This document shows positions 6,682-10,737 of a stretch of DNA of 10,737 nucleotides, piece after piece. Numbering within the stretch: the stretch's first letter is position 1; every line of letters begins with the position of its first letter. A model generated the notes under the pieces. That model searched no databases and was not told where the DNA came from. It saw nothing but the letters and a program-made list of their open reading frames with translations. The stretch is from a bacterium UBA1790. GTDB lineage: Bacteria > Bacteroidota > Bacteroidia > Bacteroidales > Muribaculaceae. Made by a program: the position numbers and the translations under genes. The stretch covers positions 1 to 10,737 of the forward strand of contig DCGA01000007.1 in NCBI GenBank assembly GCA_002314465.1, read 5' to 3'.

Positions 6682-6897
6682 ATGAAACAATTATCACTTC
6701 GAGAACGCTTCATTGAAGCAAAGATGAAAATCTCACCTGCTCAAGAGTTTATCAATGAAATTAGCAAGATTAGCCACAGGAAAGACGCAACCGTCAGACG
6801 TTGGCTTTATGGTGTTTCAGAACCTGACGAGTTTATCAAGGCTACTCTCGCCGAACATTATGGAACCAGCATCGAGGTCTTATTCCCTAAAGCATAA
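6682..6897 (+). CDS. Small Cro-like DNA-binding protein
   Basis: The 71 residues show a helical DNA-binding layout: an N-terminal helix (LSLRERFIEAKM), a segment ATVRRWLYGVSEPDEF (36-51) that looks like a recognition helix and turn, and a closing HYGTSIEVLFPK (59-70) like that of small phage Cro-like proteins. It is the first rightward gene after the control region, opposite the XRE repressor, which is the usual Cro position. It probably counters the repressor or tunes early expression; that is inference from size and place. The start lies in an A+T-rich tract with no strong Shine-Dalgarno site; no other in-frame ATG gives a better N terminus. The next gene follows after 4 nt. Confidence 0.7.
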   Translation: MKQLSLRERFIEAKMKISPAQEFINEISKISHRKDATVRRWLYGVSEPDEFIKATLAEHYGTSIEVLFPKA

Positions 6898-6901
6898 TGA
6901 T

Positions 6902-7099
6902 ATGGTAACAGCTGAACCGAACGCAAAATTCAACGGACGCTATTCCTTGGAGCAGACTTGCGAACTGCTCGGGATTAGCAGGCGATCGCTTTATCGTTAC
7001 ATTGAACGAGGAAGCATTATATATGGTATAAGGGTTTCCACTGGCAAGAAATTCATTCTTGGCAATGAAATCCTGCGCTTCTGGAAAAACCACATGTGA
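6902..7099 (+). CDS. Small excisionase-like helix-turn-helix protein
   Basis: The 65 residues form a winged-helix/MerR-type HTH: YSLEQTCELLGISRRSLYRY (14-33) is the helix-turn-helix. IERGSIIYGIRVSTGKKFIL follows as the wing, then a last helix EILRFWKNH. This is the AlpA/Xis/HTH_17 type used by excisionases and small activators of mobile elements. I chose the ATG at 6902, 4 nt after the previous stop, because the domain begins shortly after; an upstream in-frame ATG would overlap the Cro-like gene heavily. Its last codon ATG and stop TGA are joined to the next start region (ATGTGAGTATGG), suggesting coupled translation. In the element it may aid excision or activate the replication genes; which one is not decided by sequence. 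Confidence 0.75.
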   Translation: MVTAEPNAKFNGRYSLEQTCELLGISRRSLYRYIERGSIIYGIRVSTGKKFILGNEILRFWKNHM

Positions 7100-7101
7100 G
7101 T

Positions 7102-7860
7102 ATGGCTGGCTGGATTGCGATTAGTCGTGACATTCGTGACCATTGGATTTGGAGCGACGCCAGGCACGCCCAGTGGTGGCTTGACCTTCTGCTTGCAGCA
7201 GAATGGGACGCCAAGGTTGTGTTCTATGGAAACACCGAAATCCATTTGGCACGAGGACAGATTCTTTCTTCTATCCGAGGACTTGCAGGAAGATGGAAAG
7301 CCAGCCCGCAGACTGTGATGAATTTTCTACAGGTCCTCGAGTGTAATGAAATGATTACGCGAGACACGGAAAATAGAATTACGGTCATCACTATCACTAA
7401 CTATGAGAAGTATCAACCGAAGGTGTCTGGGGACGAACGCAAAATGGAACGTCCATCCGAACACCATCCTGAACATATTATAAATAATAAAATAAATAAT
7501 ATAAAAATAAACTCTCCTAATACACGCGAGGATGAAGAAAAATTCTTTGAGGAAATGAAATCTTCTGATTTGTTTGGAGAGAGAATATGCATGGTTCTTA
7601 AATGCGACAAGGCAATGTTCCTATCGCTGCTTGAAGATTTTGAAGCCGAAATTATGGCGGTGGAGCAAATTCATAAAAGCATCCAGGACTGCAAGAAGCA
7701 TTTCCAAAACTGGGCGAAAATAGCAATTCAAAAAAAACAAAACCAAAATGGAAACGGAACAAGACAAAAACCAGGGGCAACCGCCAGCGATAAACATGCA
7801 AGTCGTCGAGGAACTGAGCCGTCAGATTTCAAAAAGAAGGACTATAGCAAAGGCTTTTAG
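7102..7860 (+). CDS. Phage-type replication initiator (DnaD/O-like, N-terminal winged helix)
   Basis: The 252-residue protein opens with MAGWIAISRDIRDHWIWSDA and WWLDLLLAAEW. It continues through RGQILSSIRGLAGRWKASPQ (51-70) and a strand ending ITITNYEKYQ (96-105), the winged-helix domain of phage replisome organisers. A polar linker follows (106-145, with ERKMERPSEHHPEHIINNK). A helical part (146-210) ends in FQNWAKIAIQ, and the tail is basic and Gly/Asn-rich. It should bind the origin and recruit the DnaC-like loader encoded next. The start is ATG 7102; GTG 7096, overlapping the previous stop, would add two residues. Its last 113 nt overlap the next gene in another frame. The linker DNA itself carries the candidate origin. 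Family and role are well supported by sequence pattern and neighbour; exact domain number not assigned. Confidence 0.8.
   Translation: MAGWIAISRDIRDHWIWSDARHAQWWLDLLLAAEWDAKVVFYGNTEIHLARGQILSSIRGLAGRWKASPQTVMNFLQVLECNEMITRDTENRITVITITNYEKYQPKVSGDERKMERPSEHHPEHIINNKINNIKINSPNTREDEEKFFEEMKSSDLFGERICMVLKCDKAMFLSLLEDFEAEIMAVEQIHKSIQDCKKHFQNWAKIAIQKKQNQNGNGTRQKPGATASDKHASRRGTEPSDFKKKDYSKGF
7435..7511 (+). other. Candidate replication origin inside the initiator gene
   Basis: GAAC occurs at 7435, 7447, 7459 and 7471, that is four units exactly 12 bp apart; the middle two are close copies (GAACGTCCATCC, GAACACCATCCT). Immediately after the last unit comes 37 nt of pure A and T (7475-7511). Iterons beside an A+T-rich unwinding tract, placed in the linker of the initiator gene, is the arrangement of the lambda origin in gene O. 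The 12-bp period also equals four codons (E112, E116, E120, E124), so a protein-level repeat could be the cause instead. Confidence 0.45.
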
Positions 7861-8467
7861 AATAAACCTTCCCGTCGAAGAAGCATACATGTGGCTGACC
7901 TCTTGCTACAAGTCGGAGGTGGAGGCGCGAGGACTTGAATACATCAATGACGCTAATACAAGGCAGGCGATTTTTCAACTCGCCAAAGCTCTTGTGGCGC
8001 CTAACCCAAAGTGCGGCATCATGCTGTGCGGAACTTGCGGCAACGGAAAGACCACTCTCCTCTATGCCTTCCGCACGATGATTAACATCCTCAACTCGTC
8101 GGGACATTTCAAATTCCTTGACTTCAAGGTGGGCATGAGAATCTATGATGCCAAGGAACTTGTGCTGATGTTAAGCCGACTCGAGGAATGGCGCAATGTG
8201 TGTGGCTTCGACATGATTGCGATTGATGACCTCGGCAAGGAACCTGCCGAAGTTATGGACTACGGCAATATACGCAGCCCATTGGTAGATCTGCTCGAGC
8301 AGCGCTACCAAAGGCAGAAGTTCACGATGATCACATCAAACCTTGCCCCTGATGACATCAAGGCTAAGTACGGTGAGCGTATCGCCGACCGATTTCGTGA
8401 GATGTTTGGAATTATAGTTTTTGTTTTTGACTCGTATCGTGGCAAGTCGGAAAGGAGGAACCCATGA
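7748..8467 (+). CDS. DnaC-like helicase loader (AAA+ ATPase)
   Basis: This 239-residue P-loop ATPase has Walker A GTCGNGKTT (95-103), Walker B MIAIDDLG (156-163), a sensor-1 strand TMITSNL (193-199) and a GERIADRF motif (209-216) holding the arginine finger. This is the DnaC/DnaI/IstB pattern; length and the phage-type initiator next door favour a helicase loader over an IstB transposition ATPase. It would place host DnaB at the element origin. The start at 7748 overlaps the initiator gene by 113 nt; the internal ATG at 7796 (M17) still overlaps by 65 nt, and MQVVEELSRQISKRR is a credible N terminus. Neither has a clear Shine-Dalgarno site. The stop overlaps the next ATG (ATGA). Confidence 0.85.
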   Translation: METEQDKNQGQPPAINMQVVEELSRQISKRRTIAKAFRINLPVEEAYMWLTSCYKSEVEARGLEYINDANTRQAIFQLAKALVAPNPKCGIMLCGTCGNGKTTLLYAFRTMINILNSSGHFKFLDFKVGMRIYDAKELVLMLSRLEEWRNVCGFDMIAIDDLGKEPAEVMDYGNIRSPLVDLLEQRYQRQKFTMITSNLAPDDIKAKYGERIADRFREMFGIIVFVFDSYRGKSERRNP

Positions 8468-8949
8468 CGGGAATGTGCTTTTACCTTACACTCGACGACT
8501 ATCTCGCTGAGTGGTTCATCAACGAACATGGCGGGAACAACCCTGTGCGCTTGAAACGCGGCTCCCCGGAGTGTGACATCGTGGAGCTTTACATGGCTGT
8601 GCCGCCTCGAGAAGACTACATCCCCGAGATGGGTGAACTGTTCCAAGTGCCGGTGCTTTTCCCTCACACGAGAGGAAAAGACCCGCAGTATTACCACTAT
8701 CTGCCTCCGAAAGCCTACGCTGCACTCGTGGCCTGCATACGCACTCGCTTTGATGTGCAGATGTGGGAGGAACTGCACCGCTTCGGCTATATCGGGAAGC
8801 AGAAGTCGGAACTTATCTATGCGTGGATGGAGAAACATGGCATCGAGGACACCGAACGGAACTGGTGCGCCATTGCGAAAAGATACCAGCGGAAACGCAA
8901 CACTTTTCAACGCAATGTAAGACGCGCAAGGAAAAATGCAAAAAAATAG
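8464..8949 (+). CDS. Small basic protein of the replication operon, function unknown
   Basis: The 161 residues open with FYLTLDDYLAEWFINEHGG (6-24), followed by an acidic/Pro-rich middle and a helical second half (PPKAYAALVACIRTRFDVQM). The C terminus is strongly basic (AKRYQRKRNTFQRNVRRARK), suggesting nucleic-acid or DNA-bound partner contact. It resembles conserved hypothetical proteins found beside DnaC-like loaders in Bacteroidales prophages, but I cannot name a family. The start is firm: ATG overlaps the loader stop as ATGA, and AGGAGG (8453-8458) stands 5 nt before it, an unusually strong ribosome-binding site for this phylum. Translation is thus likely coupled and boosted. It ends the tightly packed replication run; an A-rich tract and a new -7 box follow. 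Confidence 0.75.
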   Translation: MTGMCFYLTLDDYLAEWFINEHGGNNPVRLKRGSPECDIVELYMAVPPREDYIPEMGELFQVPVLFPHTRGKDPQYYHYLPPKAYAALVACIRTRFDVQMWEELHRFGYIGKQKSELIYAWMEKHGIEDTERNWCAIAKRYQRKRNTFQRNVRRARKNAKK

Positions 8950-8956
8950 TCTCAAT

Positions 8957-8964
8957 TAACTTTG
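8957..8964 (+). promoter_or_regulatory. Possible -7 box before the 144-residue gene
   Basis: TAACTTTG matches TAnnTTTG, but no TTG lies 19-21 nt upstream, so this is a partial match. The start near 8971 would give a leader of about 47 nt that includes a run of seven C (8992-8998). Confidence 0.35.
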
Positions 8965-9017
8965 ATTTCAGAGGGCATTTGTCCTCAAGTACCCCCCCAA
9001 TACACAAATACCCATTT

Positions 9018-9452
9018 ATGAAGAACAAAAACCAATCCCTGCCAGGCATCAAGTTCATCGGTTTTGTCTTTGCGGAAAAACTTTCGCCTAATGTCATGCT
9101 GAAAGGAATATGTGGAGCACCCGTCGGAGTTTATGCTGATGTAACGCCAGTGGCGTTCGTCGGTACGCCCGAGTGCACGATCGGCGATGAATATGATAGT
9201 CACGGAAGGCTGCAGGCCGTGGAACTGAAGTTTGCCACCAATGAGTTCGTACCCACAACCACACCTGTGGCGTTCGTGGTCACTGATGTGAACGGGCAGT
9301 CTTATCTCATCGGAGCGCAGGAACCTCCACACCCAGTCGTGAAACTCACTGTAAACTTCGGCTCGCCAAAGGGCGAATCGTCGGTGAATTTGTATGAAGT
9401 CAAATACGTTGCGATAAAAGCACTGTTGCAATGCTCGGTTGTCGCTGAATAA
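9018..9452 (+). CDS. Unrecognised 144-residue protein
   Basis: I cannot assign this protein to a family with confidence. It reads MKNKNQSLPGIKFIGFVFAE, then two related segments: VTPVAFVGTPECTIGDEYDS (43-62), which leads on to HGRLQAVELKF, and TTPVAFVVTDVNGQSYLIGA further on (near 81-100). The shared TPVAFV and the strong alternation of hydrophobic residues point to a mostly beta fold with an internal duplication. No signal peptide or membrane segment is seen, so it is probably cytoplasmic. The charge is near neutral. The start ATG is the first in frame after the previous gene; upstream is a short leader with a C7 run. It may have its own promoter at 8957. As the first gene after the replication run it could be cargo or a phage-derived accessory protein. 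Confidence 0.65.
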   Translation: MKNKNQSLPGIKFIGFVFAEKLSPNVMLKGICGAPVGVYADVTPVAFVGTPECTIGDEYDSHGRLQAVELKFATNEFVPTTTPVAFVVTDVNGQSYLIGAQEPPHPVVKLTVNFGSPKGESSVNLYEVKYVAIKALLQCSVVAE

Positions 9453-9760
9453 GTTTGTCGTTCGGGTGCAACGTGGGCGTTATAGGTTGTGCCGTTACCG
9501 TCCGCACTGCGTGATGTTTTTGCCTATGCTTGATTTTATCAGCAACACTTTTGTTTGCTGAGCAGGCAACATTTTCCGATGCAAAGTTATAGTCCCGTTC
9601 ACTGAGCAAGGACAGGCATGTTTACCTCATTTTCTCCAGCCCTGCGGGTAGTAAAATGCTGTAAATCCTTGCACGAGCGTTCCCTTGCGGACTATTGGTT
9701 AAGCACCGTAAAAGTTTACTCAGCGTAAACAAGTGTTTAACTAATAAAAATCATACAGCA
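9453..9760. other. 308-nt gap with hairpins and inverted repeats, no convincing gene
   Basis: On the plus strand GGTGCAAC (9465-9472) pairs with GTTGTGCC (9486-9493) using two G-U pairs. CAGCAA...TTGCTG (9540-9560) makes a second hairpin with an inner AC/GT around TTTT. GCAAGGA (9606-9612) and TCCTTGC (9666-9672) are complementary. GTTTAC-TCAGC-GTAAAC lies just before the next gene, preceded by GTAAAAGTTTAC, giving several GTAAA/TTTAC half sites that look operator-like. No U-run makes any of these a clear terminator. A leftward frame here gives no protein-like sequence. It may hold a small RNA and the control region of the 120-residue gene. Confidence 0.4.
9582..9609 (-). promoter_or_regulatory. 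Possible leftward promoter in the gap
   Basis: On the minus strand TAACTTTG (9582-9589) matches the -7 box; TTG (9607-9609) stands only 17 nt upstream, shorter than the 20 nt of the other promoters. It would fire toward the end of the 144-residue gene and could make an antisense or small RNA. Confidence 0.3.
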
Positions 9761-10123
9761 ATGGCAAAAAACATTCTTTCAGACGAACTGGTTTACAGCA
9801 CCAATTATGACGTGGCGGTGCACTGGCTGAACAACAGCTTTATCATGTGTAACAACTTACCCGAGATTGACGGCTCTATCTACGATAACGCACGATTTGA
9901 CATCTGCAATCCCGTCAACGAAGTTTTCCAGTGGTTCATCACTTCGTGCAGTGAATCGGATGTGGAGTTCCTCGAGGAGCACTTTGCAGGACTCTGCTTC
10001 ACATACAGCGGATTGCTCAACGTGTGGGTACTGTGTGTTACTCATTGGGGCACATCATGGGATTACGTCCACTGCTTCACGGACTTGGAATGTGCCGAAC
10101 GTGAACTCGGCAAGAGCAAATAA
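9761..10123 (+). CDS. Unrecognised acidic 120-residue protein
   Basis: No family is recognised. The 120 residues (MAKNILSDELVYSTNYDVAV...) contain 18 Asp/Glu against 5 Lys/Arg, a net charge near -13, spread along the chain, plus several Trp and Cys (for example VFQWFITSCSESDVEFLEEH and WVLCVTHWGTSWDY). There is no signal peptide. Small, very acidic proteins encoded on mobile elements include DNA mimics such as anti-restriction proteins; this is a possibility by charge only, without motif support. The ATG at 9761 was preferred to an earlier in-frame ATG because the upstream residues (Lys/Asn-rich) look non-coding and inverted repeats end just before it. A second small acidic gene follows 52 nt later, probably co-transcribed. 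Confidence 0.7.
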   Translation: MAKNILSDELVYSTNYDVAVHWLNNSFIMCNNLPEIDGSIYDNARFDICNPVNEVFQWFITSCSESDVEFLEEHFAGLCFTYSGLLNVWVLCVTHWGTSWDYVHCFTDLECAERELGKSK

Positions 10124-10142
10124 CATCAGCATTAACTTCGGA

Positions 10143-10156
10143 GGGGAGCAATCCCC
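10143..10156 (+). promoter_or_regulatory. GNRA-capped hairpin before the 92-residue gene
   Basis: GGGGA-GCAA-TCCCC forms a 5-bp stem closed by a GCAA tetraloop, a very stable RNA motif, ending 19 nt before the ATG at 10176. No U-run follows, so it is not a terminator. It may act on translation or mRNA stability. Confidence 0.45.
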
Positions 10157-10175
10157 ACCTTTAATTCCTTTCAGT

Positions 10176-10454
10176 ATGACTAACAAAACTTTTGAAATTC
10201 TTGATGCCCTTAATCGCGAGGGATTTGACAATTCACAATTGGGTTTCGGCAGGAACATTGACTCCACAGCTGCCTATCTGGGCTCTGACGAGGACATCTG
10301 CATCAACTATATGTTCGCTTACGTCTACATCAAGCACGATGAAGCTCAGTACCGCATGAATCATCACATTCCCGACTTAATTCTTCATTGGTCGAACAAG
10401 CACCCGGTTATTCCATGCCAGGAAGAACTGATTTACATCTACTATCTGGACTAA
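10176..10454 (+). CDS. Unrecognised small acidic protein (92 residues)
   Basis: The protein starts MTNKTFEILDALNREGFDNS and ends QEELIYIYYLD. It has 14 Asp/Glu against 6 Lys/Arg, several Tyr and His, no signal peptide and no motif I can name. The start is chosen at ATG 10176: upstream in the same frame the residues do not look like protein, and the GGGGA hairpin lies in between. It is the last gene before the double-hairpin terminator and the tRNA-Gly gene, so it closes the element segment. With the 120-residue gene it makes a pair of small acidic products of unknown function; whether they act together is open. Confidence 0.65.
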   Translation: MTNKTFEILDALNREGFDNSQLGFGRNIDSTAAYLGSDEDICINYMFAYVYIKHDEAQYRMNHHIPDLILHWSNKHPVIPCQEELIYIYYLD

Positions 10455-10455
10455 C

Positions 10456-10506
10456 TTGTTGAAAATTCTTCAACAACAAAGCCGGCTCGCAATGAGTCGG
10501 CTTTTT
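10456..10506 (+). terminator. Double-hairpin terminator at the right end of the element segment
   Basis: The first hairpin TTGTTGAA-AATTC-TTCAACAA (10456-10476) has 8 bp. The second, AAAGCCGGCTC-GCAAT-GAGTCGGCTTT (10478-10504), has 11 bp with one G-U, and the U-run 10502-10506 finishes it. On the minus strand the first hairpin may help end the tRNA-Gly transcript. Confidence 0.85.
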
Positions 10507-10511
10507 CTATG

Positions 10512-10583
10512 AGCGGGTAACGGGGGTCGAACCCGCGACTTTCGCCTTGGGAAGGCGACGCTCTACCACTGAGCTACACCCGC
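10512..10583 (-). tRNA. tRNA-Gly, anticodon CCC
   Basis: A full 72-nt cloverleaf folds on the minus strand. The acceptor is GCGGGTG/TACCCGC (one G-U) with discriminator T. The D arm is GCTC/GAGC. The anticodon stem TCGCC/GGCGA has loop TTCCCAA, anticodon CCC (reads GGG). The T arm is GCGGG/CCCGT with loop TTCGACC. No CCA is encoded. It shares its T-stem sequence, with the same terminal G-U pair, and its anticodon loop with the tRNA fragment at 5921-5962, but acceptor, variable and anticodon stem bases differ. It lies 5 nt beyond the terminator of the element segment, in the same orientation as the fragment. Confidence 0.95.
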
Positions 10584-10603
10584 ACACTCCCATAATAGCC
10601 ATT

Positions 10604-10634
10604 TCATTTTACTTGCTTTCCTATATAGTGTCAA
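10604..10634 (-). promoter_or_regulatory. Weak promoter candidate for tRNA-Gly
   Basis: On the minus strand TTG of TTGACA (10632-10634), 20 nt, then TAAAATGA (10604-10611). Spacing is exact, but the -7 box departs from TAnnTTTG. The start would fall about 14 nt before the tRNA. Confidence 0.35.
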
Positions 10635-10640
10635 GTTAAC

Positions 10641-10670
10641 AAAAAACCCCACACGTCAATAACGGTGGGG
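10641..10670 (-). terminator. Terminator of a leftward gene mostly or wholly outside the window
   Basis: CCCCAC (10647-10652) pairs with GTGGGG (10665-10670), with an inner CGT/ACG. Read leftward it is followed by six T (complement of 10641-10646). It must end a gene entering from the right edge. Confidence 0.75.
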
Positions 10671-10737
10671 CTTTCAGCCATTTCGATGTTTAAGAAATTT
10701 ACGATTCGGAAACAATTGAAAATAATATGTTTTTATT

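Noticed and set aside
8305..8955. Leftward 216-residue frame opposite the loader and basic-protein genes
   Set aside because: The plus-strand genes have clear motifs (sensor-1, arginine finger, AGGAGG and ATGA coupling); this is their antisense shadow.
8992..8998. Run of seven C in the leader of the 144-residue gene as a phase-variation tract
   Set aside because: Seven is short for a switching tract, and it lies outside both coding and promoter core positions.
9400..9609. Leftward 69-residue frame in the gap after the 144-residue gene
   Set aside because: A -7 box overlaps its start region, but the product looks random and it overlaps the end of the plus-strand gene.
10674..10737. C-terminal end of a leftward gene at the right edge
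   Set aside because: Two frames end in stops (10699-10701 and 10674-10676) just before the terminator; with at most 20 residues neither can be chosen.
1..10737. CRISPR array, insertion sequence or IstB-type transposon
   Set aside because: No regularly spaced repeat-spacer units, transposase or terminal inverted repeats were found; the DnaC-like ATPase is paired with a replication initiator, not with IstA.

Overview
The window looks like chromosome of a member of the order Bacteroidales (Bacteroidota), probably a gut lineage close to Muribaculaceae or Prevotellaceae; the family cannot be fixed from this sequence. The best evidence is the promoter type. Five start regions carry a TTG (-33) followed by exactly 20 nt and TAnnTTTG (-7), the Bacteroidota sigma-ABfr pattern, and Shine-Dalgarno sites are mostly weak. 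The secreted proteins (M6 peptidase with a dockerin, GLUG-repeat protein with an AGQRV...GKK-type C-terminal tail) fit the same phylum.

Left part (1-1035, mainly minus strand): the 5' end of galE with a structured leader, a tRNA-Arg(CCU) gene with terminator and promoter, and an unrecognised 130-residue protein. Its promoter shares a 21-nt identical block with the tRNA-Arg promoter. Middle part (1152-5844, plus strand): a promoter, a secreted M6 metallopeptidase with a C-terminal dockerin pair, a large secreted GLUG-repeat beta-helix protein 29 nt downstream, and a strong terminator. The two genes are probably one operon for cell-surface or secreted products.

Right part (5921-10506): a compact mobile-element segment. 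It starts at a truncated 3' half of a tRNA-Gly-like gene (candidate attachment site), which still has its terminator outside. Next come a leftward XRE repressor, a 230-bp control region with a perfect 14-bp palindrome over the repressor promoter, and a rightward run: Cro-like protein, small excisionase-like HTH protein, phage-type replication initiator (winged helix), DnaC-like helicase loader, and a small basic protein of unknown function. Three small unrecognised proteins follow, then a terminator immediately before an intact tRNA-Gly(CCC). No integrase, capsid, portal or relaxase gene is visible. Inside the initiator gene are four GAAC units at exact 12-bp intervals next to 37 nt of pure A+T, a layout like the lambda origin inside gene O.

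How they fit: repressor and Cro-like protein would set the lysogeny-like switch, the HTH protein could act as excisionase or regulator, and initiator plus loader would start replication at the internal origin. The distal small genes are candidate cargo. The right end holds tRNA-Gly(CCC), a weak promoter for it, and the terminator of a leftward gene that lies mostly or wholly outside the window. The strongest leads are the internal origin, the tRNA-bounded element without integrase, and the acidic cargo proteins.
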